Assembly (NCBI GenBank): GCA_034401135.1
Contig: JAWZSP010000006.1
Coordinates: 496,001 to 560,000 of the forward strand
Direction: 5' to 3'
Source of the DNA: Volutella citrinella
Taxonomy: Eukaryota > Ascomycota > Sordariomycetes > Hypocreales > Nectriaceae
Length of the DNA: 64,000 nt
A program made the translations under genes and the position numbers. The notes under the pieces are model-generated. The model saw only the letters and a program-made list of their open reading frames with translations, did not search any database and was not told the DNA's origin. This document shows positions 1 through 12,423 of the stretch, one piece after another; the first letter of the stretch is position 1, and each line of letters begins with the position of its first letter.

Positions 1-402
1 TCATAAGCGGTTGACTCGGCTTTCCAACCCTCTGGGGCGTGTTGGAGTATTTGTCCTCTCTCTTCTCAATTCAGGATAATATGTATTACCAAATTGTACA
101 CTAGATATAAACCCCCCCCCCCCGACAACTCTGCTACTACGATGAGTAATCGAAAGGTTACATTGGCAATCACGCTACATCAGACCCGACCAGGTAGTGT
201 CGATCTCCACCTCCGCACCCCGGCTATTTCAAACGGTGGCTGGTAAGTGGCTGTCTTTGGCCGGCATGACTCATTTTCTGCCACTTTTCTACCCCTTACT
301 CGAATCGCAATAACTTGGATAAAAGCCCCATCAGAGCTGATAGCAATCAACAGCGAACTTATCCACTAGTTTCTACATCTTTGTTTGATTGATCTTACTG
401 TA
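1..402. other. Intergenic, upstream of the first MFS gene
   Basis: No gene is supported here. The stretch holds a 12-C homopolymer at about 112-123 and presumably the promoter and leader of the MFS gene that starts at 403. Short frames on both strands have no recognisable content. Confidence 0.5.
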
Positions 403-2164
403 ATGGATGCTATTAACCCCGAAACGCGCAAAGACCCCTCCACCAAACCACCGGACGACTGTCCCGCGACCGGGGACAATCGCAATGACGCCCCAATCCA
501 AGCTCTGGACATGACGGAAGCCCCGCGGATCCGCAGCAAGATACGCATATACACCATTTTGCTTGGACTTTATGTACGATACCCTCTTCGGCTTGTCTTG
601 AGATGGGGCAGAATATGCTGACACGACGACCAAGACTTCCCTCTTTGTCGCAACGCTCGACCAGACCATCATCACCATTGCCATACCCACCATTACTTCC
701 GAGCTACACTCTGCCGCTGGCTACGTCTGGATCGGCGGAGCATACCTGCTTGCCGCAGCAGCCACAGGCCCGATCTGGGCCAAATGCAGCGACATCTGGG
801 GCCGCAAGCTCATGATGCTGCTGGCGCTGGCTCTCTTCGCGGCCGCCAGCATCCTGGCTGCTCTGGCCACCAACATGCCTATGCTCATTGCCGGCCGGGC
901 ACTGCAGGGCACAGGCGGTGGTGGACTGATGCAGCTGGCGACAATCATCATCTCGGATTTGTTTAGCGTGCGGAAGCGCTCGCTGTATCTCGGATACGTT
1001 GGCTTCGTGTGGGCGCTGGCCGGCTCTGCGGGACCTCTCATCGGCGGCGCCTTGACTGAGAACGTGAGCTGGCGCTGGTGCTTCTGGATTAACCTCCCCA
1101 TTATTGCGGCTGCGGCTGTCATGCTGCAGTTTTCCCTGGATCTGCACAACCCGAGGACGAAACTCGTCGATGGAGCAAAGGCCGTCGATTGGGCTGGCAC
1201 CCTTTCCATCCTGGCCATCACGCTCCTCCTCCTCGTTGGGCTGGACCTCGGCGGCGCCATCTTCCCTTGGAGCAGTCCCAAAGTGGTTTGCCTCCTCGTC
1301 TTTGGCGCCGTTTCGATTGGTATCTTCATCTTTGCGGAGAAGCGCCTCGCTAAGTACCCGCTGATGCCCCTTGGAGTATTCAACGACTGGTCGAACAATG
1401 GCATTTTCCTTATTACTTTTGCACACTCCATGGTGTTGATCGGCATCGAATACTACTTACCTCTGTTCTTCCAGAGCGTGCAACAGGCTTCGCCGATGCG
1501 GAGCGGTATTCTGATGCTGCCTCTCATCATCACGCAGTCCATCGTCGAAATCATGGGTGGCTGGTTCATCAACCGCACAGGTCGCTACCTCGAGTTCATC
1601 TGGGCCGGTGCAGTGCTCATGACTCTTGGAACAGGGCTGTACATTCTCTTCAACACACAGACGAGCGTCCCCATAATCATCGGCCTGGAGATCCTTGGTG
1701 CCTTTGGGCCCGCCCTTCTCTTCCAAGGACCCATGGTCGCTCTCCAGAACACAGTCAAGCAGGCCGATACTGCGGCAGCCACGGCATCTCTAGGCTTCAT
1801 CCGTAGCATCGCCATGTCCCTATCGGTGGTCATTGGTGGAGTCGTCTTCCAGAATAGCATGGATACTCGACAGGCATCATTTGCAGCAGCTGGTCTCGAT
1901 GCATCGGTGCGTCAGGCTCTATCAGGTGCTGAGGCAGCAGCAAATGTTGGCATCAGCGCGTCGATCAAAGACGAAGCCCAGCGCCAAGTGGTGCTCAAGG
2001 CGTTTGAGTTTAGCCTGAGGAACATGTTCATTTTGTACACTAGCTTGGCGGCGATTGCAATGTTTGCGGCCGCATTCATCAAGCATCGGGATTTGAGTGA
2101 GGAACACACTGAGACCAGGACTGGAATAGAGGCGCTGAGTAAACGCGAAGGCTCGAAATGGTAA
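403..2164 (+). CDS. MFS drug:H+ antiporter, DHA2 (14-TM) type
   Basis: Predicted proton-coupled exporter of the plasma membrane, 566 aa from two exons (403-573, 635-2164; intron 574-634 with GTACGA donor and GCTGAC branch). The ATG at 403 is the first in frame and leads into a hydrophilic N-terminus of about 50 residues. After the splice comes the DHA2 signature LDQTIITIAIPTI in helix 1, then SDIWGRK (residues 109-115, motif A) and GRALQGTGGGG. WRWCFWINLP near residue 200 is typical of 14-TM toxin and drug pumps. Length fits the family. There is no adjacent biosynthetic gene, so the substrate is unknown. Family assignment is secure; substrate is not. Confidence 0.9.
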
Positions 2165-2840
2165 ACGGTAGATTCTACCACATGGTACTGCAGGAAACAC
2201 CTGCGGTATCTTTTTGAGTAGTTGAACGCATAGCAATAAAGGCAGTCAAACCTCAACCCCTGTGAAAGCTAGCGGTCAATTCATCAGACTATTTAAAACA
2301 CAGATACATCAGAGGACTAGATGAGTAGCCATATCAGCATCTGTAGTCTGTTTAAATATCAGGGTAACCGTACAAACCTGGTTGCTATAAATCTACAGCA
2401 GCAAAGAGCGGTTTATTGTCAGGAAAAAGGCTCAGCCCCTTGTTATGAAAGCCAAGTTGACAATACGAAAATTAGGCCTGAAGACATATAAATCAGGTCA
2501 GCAGAAGCAAGGTAATAGAACGTTTTCTTGCCTGAGACTTTGACATGATATAGCCTATGGGGTCAACGGAGTCAAGCCGAAGCAACAAGCCAAGGCCTTC
2601 ATTCTAGAGGACTAGTGGGAGGACAAAATCAGCTCTCGTTTAATTGTCATATTATCCAGTATCCTGGAATTATTCCCCGTTCAAAAGAACGGAATAGGAG
2701 CAGTGGGATGCCTGTTAGTCGGGAGTCGGAGAAACCCCACCCCGAGGCCGTGGCGCAGCCCAACATATATCTCCCGTCTCGCCCCGTGCAACCAACAGAC
2801 CAACGTGTTCAACTTTTTCCCGCATTTCATCTCATTCAAA
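2165..2840. other. Intergenic between MFS and F-box gene
   Basis: I see no gene. The first part is AT-rich 3' flank of the MFS gene and the last part is the pyrimidine-rich leader of the F-box gene. Confidence 0.5.
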
Positions 2841-4236
2841 ATGGCTCAGAGTCTTCCTCCTGATGTCTGGCAGCTCGTATTCGACAGCCTGGCTGGTGAT
2901 CACCCCACCCTCATCAGCCTCGGCTTCGTCTGCCGCCTATGGCGCGCCCTCAGCCTCCGCTCCTTACTCATGGACGTTGACGTGAGCTGTCATAACAACG
3001 GCAGGCTTCCTGAGCGCGAGAATGAGTCTTTTTTGCATTTAGAGGTAGTCAAGAGCGATTTCACTGACAGGTTCCGACCCGAAAACCTGGACAGTCGGCA
3101 GCACTCGTTTCTCCGTCTCATGGTGGACCGGCCCGAGCTCGCCGGACACGTCAAGGCGTTTACCTGGACGCTCTTGTGGATAGATAATGATGATGGTGGT
3201 GGTGAAGTAGCCGGTATTTACTTGCAAACATGGCTTGTCTTTGCGGCCTTGAGGAATGTCGAGAAGCTGGACCTGGCGTCGATCCACGACATTGGGTGGG
3301 AGCCGTTCATCCGCAATAACCCCGCCAGGCTCTTCCCGGCCGTCACTGACCTTCGCCTTATTGGCTGGATGCACCGCGGGCTGATCAAGGCCATAGTGAC
3401 TTCGCTCGATGCGAGCAAGCTTCGTTCCATCAAGCTGGATCATCTAGAGGAGGAAGGCGCAATGCCCAACGGCGAGCCAATGCACTGTGAGGTTGCCGAC
3501 AAGTTCTCTGAGAGCGGTTGCAGCCCCTTCGAGCTCGAAAAAATCGGTGACGACTTATTCAGTCGGCAGGAGCAAGGGCTCGCTGCCATTTTCCCAGGAG
3601 TCATGTGGTATCCACTGCGTCTGTTGACACAACGGCCGTTGGACTCATTGACTCATTTCGAGGTTCGCTTGGGTCCTGGGTCTACGCTCGACACCGGGAT
3701 CCGCCAGAACTTGACCATGTATCACGAGATGGCAGAGTTCATTCGAAGGTGAGCCAGGCAACTTTTTGCATCCCTGTCGGTTGCGATGCTGAAACACGTC
3801 AAGCACCAAAAACTCGCTGAAAACCGTCATCATTGCGCTGGGAGAATGCCCCAGCCTCCACTGCGCAGATGAGGCCTTGCGGAATACGTGCGGCACATCT
3901 AGGGGCTGGTTACGTGCCATCTATCGTCCTACGTGGTATGAGCACACTGTTGCGCTTCTGCAGCGCCTTCTCCCAGCATTGACGGAGGAGCAATTCACAT
4001 GCCTCACGCGAGTCGAGTTGTCGGGGTTCCGCGTCATCCGCACTGGCAAACCACGGTTTCTCTCAGCCCCAGATCCAGAGATGACATGGCAGCTAATCCG
4101 GCAATGCCCGTTCGTGGATGAAGACTTTGTCGACATTCCCAACGTCGACTACCGCTCGGCGTATGAGGGCTACGACAGCCTTCCGCGTCCAGATTTGGAC
4201 GACGAAGAGCTGCGACAGCTCATGCTAAGAAGCTAG
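2841..4236 (+). CDS. F-box domain protein
   Basis: Predicted 446-aa protein from two exons (2841-3748, 3804-4236; 55-bp intron with GTGAGC donor and GCTGAAAC branch, frame checked). The N-terminus MAQSLPPDVWQLVFDSLA, followed by L.SLGFVCRLWRALSLRSLL, matches the F-box pattern (LP.....I...L......S...VC..WR). By family knowledge it would bind Skp1 in an SCF ubiquitin ligase. The remainder is a substrate-binding region of the type seen in large, poorly conserved fungal F-box families, with no recognised repeat. The start was chosen because the F-box begins immediately after it; upstream in-frame codons read through leader sequence. Confidence 0.8.
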
Positions 4237-4647
4237 ATCGAAGGTACTATGAATATGTGACTACTGTTTTCTAAGAGAACACAAGCTCTAACATGATGGA
4301 CTAGAAGACAGCGTGGCGAATTACTGAGTTGTTGTGTTTAGGGTATGTATCTAGGGGAATGTCATTATCTATGCATAGAATATGGAAAGCCTGATGATAG
4401 AAATTCAGAAACCGTTCGATGGCCTAAATTTATGGCATCGATTGTAAGACACAAGGACTGCTAGAAAGTCATCTCCTTTCAGCGTCAACACCTTTCAGTA
4501 TATGCGGGAGAGCTCGGAAAAATTGAGGAGATAAATCAATGACCCCGCAGCCACGCATCCCCGGCTTAAAGCCAAGCCTTTCAACTCCATTTCACCCCAG
4601 CCACGAAACTAGCTGCCAATCACGATCCAAAGAGGGACATTCGATTT
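4237..4647. other. Intergenic between convergent genes
   Basis: 3' flanks of the F-box gene (+) and the next gene (-). AT-rich, with no gene seen. Confidence 0.5.
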
Positions 4648-5863
4648 CTACTCAGGCTCTTCTACTCGCACGTCGTTTGGGTACATCTCCTCTACAATCT
4701 GCCATATGCGCCGCCGGTTCTCGAGACCAGGTGGAATTTCCAGGCCGACCCGGCTGCTAGGGACGACTTCGTCATCCTTGTGGATTGGTTCCATTGGTTG
4801 CATTAGCTGGCGCGTGAGCTTCTCCCAGTTCCTCTGACCAGATGCTCCGCCTCCATCGCGGCCAGCTTCGTCTATCATGTCTGTATCTAGGTCCCACAAG
4901 AAGGCAATTTGCAAAAAGATCTTGCGCCAGTAGTCCTGTCCGATCAGGTTCGTGCATTCAAGGGGCATGGAGCGGCCAAATACGTGGGAGAGGACGGCGT
5001 CTCTGAGTTCTCGAGGTAACGCCTCAAAGCTTTGCGTAAAACTAGGCTTTGGGATCCTGGTTTCCTCAAGCTCCTCGAGGTTTGATAAGATGGATGAAGT
5101 CATATCGGGGATATGTTCTGGGTCAGCGTCCCACTGCGGGCTATTAGCTTTTCGGCGGATAGTCTCACTTGGACAGACTCACCCAGATGTTCCCCGGCTC
5201 GGACTCGTCGTCACTGTCTTCATAGTGGGCCCTGTGCTGCTCTGTAATTACGAGCTTCCAGTTGACATAGTAGCGTGCCAATGAGCACCTGACGGGGCCT
5301 GTCGCCGGCCTTGCCTGGGGCGGGTCGTGGGGGATGCCGGGAAGGAAGGGGGCCTCGACGAAATAGGGCGAGTGTGGGATTTTCATCCTGATGACCTTCA
5401 TGCACCGCCGATCGAGTGTGACCCAGAGATCGGCCAGCGACCGGATGCCGGCGTCTGCAGAACGCCGCATGGCCAACTTGGCAATGCGCAGACATGCGGC
5501 ATGCACGGCGATGTAGAAGCGCTCATCCACAGCGCCCATGGTCGGGTCCTCGCTCTGGGGAATCACATGGCCGGGCTTGTTTCTGAAAGACACGCTGCGA
5601 AAGGCCCTGTCCGAGTCGTCCTCGACGGCATCGCATGTGACAAGGTCGTCTGTGACTGCGTCCAAGTTGGGCGGGGGTGCGGATTCACGGCCGAGCCAGT
5701 GTGGGCCCGACAGGGCAACGTTGTCTTGTTTCCACCGGTCCGGGTACCAGCGGGAAGGAATCTCCGAGCCCTGGGGGTCCTCGAAGTCGAGAGGATCGAT
5801 TTGCATGCCGCATATAGTGCAGTCGCATAGGAAGAGCGACGCGCCGTAGGGGGACGTGTCCAT
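4648..5863 (-). CDS. Hypothetical protein with F-box-like segment
   Basis: Predicted 388 aa from two exons on the minus strand (5863-5183 and 5133-4648). The 49-bp intron has a GTGAGT donor and CCGCAG acceptor, phase 0. The N-terminus holds a compact Cys motif (CDCTIC, residues 13-18) followed by a PLD..DP...WYPDRW segment. Near the C-terminus, SFEALPRELRDAVLSHVFG has the look of an F-box core. Similar two-part proteins are common unnamed fungal F-box relatives; I cannot name a function. No signal peptide or membrane segment is seen. The start ATG lies in a good context (GCCATGG); an upstream exon is not excluded. Confidence 0.65.
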
Positions 5864-7655
5864 GGCGGAGTGTTTTGGCCGGCCGAGGGATTCTTAGATT
5901 GGGCGGCGTCCACGGTGTGTTTGAGGCTGCGTGATTCTGCCTCTTGGTCGAGCTGGGTGCCTGACTAGTCAAAGACGGACTAGCTGACGTGGTGAGGGAG
6001 CGAAACGGCCCCCAAGTGACATTTGAGTTGTGTGGCTGCAGAGGGATGCTGGGCTCAGACAGGCAGAAGCATCGACGACGTGGAGTCAGGATTGCATTGC
6101 ATCTGGACCACAAGTTGCTGACTGCAGTAGCGGGCTACAATTACAATGCGTATCCAGTGGGACAGCGACGCGCATGGGTGTGCTGGCGGGAGATGAGATG
6201 AGTGCGTGCAGACTTTTTCTTGTTTTGCTGGTGGTGAGATTGAGAGGGACCACAGATGCAGATGGGCGCCGTTGCTGATTTGATGTGCTGCTGTGCATGA
6301 AGCGCTGTGGCACGTGCGGGACCTGCGGCTGGGGCCTCTGCAGGTCTTTTGCACGTCTCTCTGCAGGTCCGGTGTTTCAGCCACCCCGTTCACCACCTTT
6401 CGGGACCGACAATCGAGGACAGTCCTTCCCCGCGGCTCCTAGCCTCTCTCTGTCCGAGTATGTCGCTGTCTTGCCGCGGCTTGTTGGTCCCTTGCGCGCC
6501 TATCTGAGGCTTCTGAGCTGTTTTGCTTGCCGTTCTAGCCTCTAGCGCTTATCCCGTCGCCTCACTGCACGGGCCGCTCTCCACTGTACTGCGCTGCGCT
6601 GTAGGTGCTCCGCTGTACTCCACCAGACTCAGGCACCTAGGCCCCCCGTCATTTGTTTCCCAAACAAACGGACCGTCGCTGCGAAACCGCCAGCCGACGT
6701 CAACGGCCTTCTGGAATGGCTTGCCCGTCGGGGCCCGGAGATTAGCGGTTAGCCCGTTAAGCCTGTCATTCCTAGGCCCGGCCCTTCACAGCTAGATGCC
6801 ACTGTCGGAAGTCAACGAATCAGCTACTCTCTAGTCATGGCCCCCAGCTCAGCCCTGCCTCCCCCTGGTGCGGGGAGCCGGCCCTATTTCTGCATCCAGC
6901 ATAAAGGTACCGGTATTACTCCTGCCCTGTCGGTGCCGGATTCCCGATCCAGTTAGCAGCGCGAATCCTCATCTGTGTGATTTGCAGTCTACGGCTGGCT
7001 CGGGCACACTCTCACGCGACAATATTGCCGCATCTTAACATCTTAGTCCCACCACTAGACAAAGCCACCCGTCGCGGGCGCGATAGCGTTGGCGTGTGTC
7101 GCAGCCTCTATCTGCCTTGTCCAACTATATTTAGGATCTGGAAACACAAATACATAGTGGTGCACATATGGTGATACACTCGATCCCTTGCACAGCCTGC
7201 TTCCAACGCCGATCTAGCCAGCTTGATGCGGCGAGATGCCCGCTGCTACTATACACAAGACCCTCCAAATGAGGCACTCGGGCCACCAGCCTGCAAGGAC
7301 TACTATGTGACGACTATGTCATCTCTCATCTCCAGTATCCACTGCCAGCCTTAGGCACGGCCCCTCAAGGTGCGGCCCTTTGGGAAATCACAGGCTCTGG
7401 GTCCGGGATATGCCTGTTTGACCCAGAATTGAGCCTGCCGCGCCGGCCGTGCTGACTGTCGGCCGCTGCCGCAATCATCAGTCGGGCTGTGCTGATATAT
7501 AAGAGTTATCTTGCGTGAATGATTTGGCTCATCAGCTCAGCATCGTTGGCCGATGTGGTGGTGACCCTCGTTTCTATCCCTTCTTTCCATTCCAGTACCA
7601 TTCTTTGGGGTCAAATTTTCCGTTACTGTCTCTCGCTTTTCATCATCTTACCACC
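5864..7655. other. Long intergenic region upstream of the repeat-protein gene
   Basis: About 1.8 kb without a convincing gene. Frames present are short, differ between strands and lack recognisable domains or consistent splice signals. The distal part is CT-rich. The proximal 160 bp form the core promoter and leader of the large secreted-protein gene. Confidence 0.5.
7496..7503 (+). promoter_or_regulatory. TATA box of the repeat-protein gene
   Basis: TATATAAG lies 153 bp before the ATG at 7656 and is followed by a pyrimidine-rich leader, typical of strongly expressed fungal genes. Confidence 0.5.
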
Positions 7656-10600
7656 ATGAAGCATCTGCTTCTTCTGGCTCTCGGCGCCGGTGCGCTTGCG
7701 GATCAATACCGCCAGCCACCAAAGGGCGGCCGCTGCAAGCCCCATGCGCCATCCGGCCTTTTCACCTCGACCACGACCGCCGCTGCTCACACCGAGCCTG
7801 TTTCTGGAGTCTATAACACAGTGACTCTGTCTGATGGCTCCGTTTCGACCCGCACAGGGGGCAACACTGGTCCCATCTATACACCACCTGGTGGCCCTGA
7901 CTACACCAATCCTGGCGTCACTGTCACCACTGACGGCTACGGCAATACCGTTACTGTTGTCATCTCTGACAAGTCGTCTGCTACGGCTACTGGCTCCTCT
8001 ACAGAAGGACACGAGGTCGTGACCACTGACGAGCATGGCAACACCGTCACTGTCCCCGGCGGTGGCTCTGACACAACCAAGGGAGTGTTTGCTTCGGAGA
8101 CTCGCGTTGTTGTGACCACTGATGAGACTGGAAACACAGTCACTGTCCCTGCAGGCCCGTCCGGCACTGCTACTGGCGCCTCCACTGATGCTACCGGTGG
8201 AGTCGTCACTACCGATGGAAGCGGTAACACTGTCACTATTCCCAATGGGCCTGGTGGCAGCGTCACCACTGATTCCAACGGGAACACCGTCACTGTTCCT
8301 GGTGCGCCAGGCACAAAGACTGGTTCCTCAACCGCCGAGACCGGAGAGGTTGTTACTACCGACCACAATGGCAACACTGTAACCATCCCCAACGGCCCTG
8401 GAGGCGTCACTACCGACACCGACGGCAACACCGTTACAGTTCCCAACGGACCCGGCGGTGTTGTGACGACTGATGGCAGCGGAAACACTGTCACAGTCCC
8501 TGCTGGTGCTTCCAACACGGCTACCACTGACAAGGACGGAGAAGTCGTCACAACCGACCAGAACGGCAACACCGTCACCATTCCCAACGGACCCGGCGGT
8601 GCCGTCACCACTGATGGTAGTGGAAACACAGTCACCGTTCCTGCGGGTCCTGCTACCACGGGCACCAAGGGTGACGACGATGTTGTGACGACCAACTCCA
8701 ACGGTGACGTAGTCACCATTCCTGGCGGTTCTTCCACCAAGACTGGTACCAAGGGCGATGATGTCGTGACGACCAACTCCAGCGGCGAGACAGTCACCAT
8801 CCCCAGCGGACCTGAGGGTACTGCCACCACCAAGGGTGACGATACCGTCACCACCGACCAGAACGGCAACACAGTGACCATCCCCGGTGGACCCGAGAAC
8901 ACCGCCACCACCAAGGGAGATGATACTATCACCACCGACCAGAACGGCAACACGGTCACAATCCCCAGCGGACCTGAGAATACTGCTACCACAAAGGGAG
9001 ACGATGTTGTGACCACCAACTCCAGCGGCGAAACCGTTACCATCCCCAGCGGACCTGAGAACACTGCCACCACCAAGGGAGATGATACTGTCACCACCGA
9101 CCAAAACGGCAACACAGTCACCGTTCCCGGCTCCGGTGACTCTACCAACACCAAGTCAGATGCCAGCACCAAGGGCGGCGAAGCTGTCACCACTGACCAG
9201 AACGGCAACACTGTTACTGTCCCCAACGGACCTGACTCGACCGCTGCTACCGACAAGGGCAACACCGACTCTGACACCATCGTTGGAGGATCCTCAACCA
9301 AGACCAATGGTGGTGTTGACGAGACAACCGCCACTGGAACTGGCTCGTCCGCCGATGTCTCCGAGGGATCTACCAACACCGGCGGACCTACCGCCACCGA
9401 AACTGGTGCTGCTCCTGTCACCACTGACAACTCCGGAGTCGCTCCCTCTACCACTGCCCCCGCTACTACCGCCCAGGCCCCGCAGACGACTGCTGATGGC
9501 ATGCCCATTGTCACTACCACCCCTGAGGGTTTCAACCCGACCACGGTTACTGGTCACCCCGAGTGGACCTCCAACACGTGGATCACCACTACTTCTGAGG
9601 GTTCCTCCGACCCTACTATTGTCCCCGTCATTATTGGCTGCCGAAAGTGCGGTGGCAGCGGCTCGGGTATCGTCATCTTCGGCTTCCCTCCCATCCCCAA
9701 CACTATCTTCGACTGGCCTGGGCTTCCTCCGATTTCGTTCCCTTGCATCCCTATTCTCACCCCAGGCTGCAACTCGCCCCCGAAGACACACGACGACGTC
9801 AAGGATCAGAACGATGACGACAACGATGACGAGGGTTCATCATCATCCAAGGACAAGGCTTCCACCACCTGCTCCGAGGTGACTGCAACCGACTGTCTCG
9901 TGGCTTGTACCACATACACGGGTCCAAATGATGCAAACAAGACCCCAGAATGCAGTACAACGTGCACCAGGACTCACACAGGCTGCAGCGCCACGGGTGT
10001 GACGACTACTACGTCTGCTCAAGCCTGTGATGCCACTGGAGGTGCCAGTTGCACCAAGTGCTCCGGATGGCCCGATGGTCCTGACCCCAACTGGGACGCA
10101 GACGAGGGAGATCCCAATGATGATGAGGAGACCGACGTGGTTGCCAGAGACGTTGTGTTTGAGCTGGAGAAGCGAGCCAAGAAGAAGCCCGACATGCTGG
10201 GACCCTGCAACATCGACGCTGCCAAGAAGATCACCTTCCCCACCTATCCCCCCGGCCCGCAGCTCTTTGAGCGCGACGAAAAGAACCAGCTCCTCGCAGG
10301 TGAGGCCGACATCTCGCGCTGGTGGGTTCTCAAGGACTGCGACCGCTCCTTTGAGCGTCTGACCAGCGCCGCCGCCTACCGGACCAAGTACACAGAGTGG
10401 ACCAGCAAGGAGTCGCAGAGGAACGCGCCCAGCTCGGACCACGTCTACGAGAAGAGCTTCCTCAAGGACTTTTTCGAGGTGATTCTGAGCGAGACTGCCT
10501 CGGATATCCAGAAGGAGCCTGACCTGGAAGGCCGTACGCAAATCACCTGCGCCAACCTGGACTACTACGTCTGGGACGAGAAGAAGAAGGTGAACCGTCT

Positions 10601-12423
10601 CCAGGTCATCTACAACACCTATCCTTCCAAGACGGAGTTCTTGGGAGATCTTATTGGCATGCAGCAGCAGCTCAACGGTGGCGCCAAGGTAAGATGGACA
10701 TGCCCTGTTTCTAAAAAGAGAAAAGACACTGACACTCCACCTAGGCCATGGTCACCCTGACGTACGGAAAGAACGCGGTCAAGGCGCTCACGGATGCTAA
10801 GCTCCGTGATCCTGACTACTCGAGCTGGGACAGCATCGAGATGGCGCTGGACAAGATTCTGTTCCCCTTCCTGGAGAAGATCTACGTCGGCATGGGTCTG
10901 TTCAACGACGGCGACATCAAGGCCATCATGATCCGCCAAAACCTGCGCATCTACCACGAGTTGTATGTACACATCCGCATCCGAGTCTGAGTTTGTATAC
11001 TAACCAGGATTCCTATAGCCTGAAGCTTGACCAGGAGATTAGCTGCTACGAGGGCATGAAGACGTGGTCCTTTGCCGAGCAGTTCAAGAAGTACATGGAT
11101 TCCCGCTTCAAGGGCTCGGAGACGCAGTCCATCAACCAGTGGGCGCAGTACGCCAAGGACAAGATCCAGCCCATCATCGAGGGCTACCTTGCCCGATCCA
11201 ACCTCCCGTCTGACTGGCAGACCAACGCGGACAGGGAGAACCAGGTCAAGGCCTGGGACGCCAGACTGGAGCAGGTCAAGGGCGGCACTTACGCCGTCGA
11301 CATTGCCTGGGATTGGACTCCCCTCCCGGCCGTTCAGGCGATCCAGGCTCGCCAGGAGGGCGGCGTCTGCAGCAAGCCCACGACGATGGCTACCGCGATT
11401 CGATCGACGACTTCCAACGACGACAAGGCTACCACGACGGATGATGTCAAAACGACTACTTCCGATGTGAAGCCTACGACGACCGGAATCACCTGGTCGT
11501 GCACGCCCTAGTAAGCAAATCCGGAACATAGCCTTCAATATCAGAGACTAACTGAGTGATAGTGCCGGAAGCCGTGACGGCAACCAGTGCTCCTGCGAGC
11601 CCAAGGGCTGCGAGATTGGCAGCCCCGGATGTCTTGCCCAGGTCCTCACTGTGGGCGAGAACGGCTGTAAGCAGGACTGCACTGGCTGCGAGTACAACCC
11701 CCCCAAGCAGACGACGACAGCCAAGCCCGAGCCCACGAGTGACGGCATTACATGGGACTGCAAGAAATAGTAAGCACACCTCCGCCCCCTTTTGCTCGAG
11801 AGCCTTGCTAACGACTCTCCAGCGATGGAAGCCGCTCAGGAAACCAGTGCTCCTGCGAGCCCAAGGGCTGCACGATTGGCACGAGCGGATGCCTCGCCCA
11901 GCTAATGATCATGGGCCAGGACGGCTGTGACAACGACTGCAACGGCTGCAAGCCCGTCAGCCCAACCCTCCCACCGGCCCCCCCGCCGCCGACCACGACC
12001 AAGCAGCCCGACCCTCCCAAGCCGACCAAGACGTGGGTGGCAGCCTTCTACAAGCAGGACTGCGACGGCGACAAGAACGAGTACTACTCGCTGCAGGGCT
12101 ACGGCGCGCAGGGCCCCAACGCGGCGTGCATCAACCTCAAGGACGTGAACCTGCCCGAGTCGGACGACTACAAGGACTCGTGCAAGTTCTTCTCCAACGG
12201 CAAGTCCGGTCCTTGCAAGGATGCGACGTTTGACGACGTCAAGTCGTTTGTGATTAAGAGCGGCTTCTGTACCATCTGGGAGGAGGATGACTGCCCGCGT
12301 GGTGGCAATACGGTGCACCCGGGTATCTCGTCGACGTCGGCTGAGGGATGCCAGAACAATGAGCCTAAGCTGGGCTTGCCTAAGAACTGGCGCTCCATTA
12401 GCTGCTTTGCGTCGGGGGCCTGA
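7656..12423 (+). CDS. Large secreted Thr-rich repeat protein with Cys-rich C-terminal modules
   Basis: Predicted 1516 aa from five exons (7656-10688, 10745-10962, 11019-11510, 11563-11769, 11823-12423; introns 52-56 bp, one with perfect GTATGT..TACTAAC..TAG). Order: signal peptide MKHLLLLALGAGALA; about 17 degenerate repeats of VTTDxxGNTVTVPxGP (about residues 88-530); a Ser/Thr/Pro stretch; an acidic D/N-rich linker; a Cys-rich segment; a Kex2-like LEKR site ending at Arg840; a soluble domain of roughly 250 residues that I cannot name; then two Cys modules (CSCEPKGC...GC...DC.GC) and a final Cys-containing domain. The overall design is that of a fungal cell-wall or matrix glycoprotein. No GPI signal is seen at the C-terminus (ends CFASGA). 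Function unknown. Confidence 0.8.
7919..9245 (+). repeat. Protein-coding tandem repeats (about 17 units)
   Basis: Each unit encodes V(V/T)TT(D/N)xxG(N/E)TVT(V/I)P followed by a variable Gly/Pro/Thr linker. Spacing varies in the 5' part and becomes regular towards the 3' end. The reverse strand stays open over almost all of it because of the skewed composition; that is a shadow, not a gene. Confidence 0.85.
8763..9167 (+). repeat. Regular 81-bp subarray (5 units)
   Basis: Units start at 8763, 8844, 8925, 9006 and 9087 and begin with 27-residue periods; the fifth is followed by a longer linker. Two variants alternate: NSSGE type (units 1 and 4) and DQNGN type (units 2, 3 and 5), all linked by GPENTATTKGDD-like spacers. 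Near identity suggests recent expansion or gene conversion. Confidence 0.8.

Noticed and set aside
112..123. 12-C tract (another at 55267-55278)
   Set aside because: Simple homopolymers; no function can be inferred and length may be sequencing-dependent.
7937..9544. 535-codon open frame on the minus strand
   Set aside because: It is the exact antisense of the Thr-rich repeat array; openness follows from the repeat composition (ACC/GTC codons). No start context, signal or domain.
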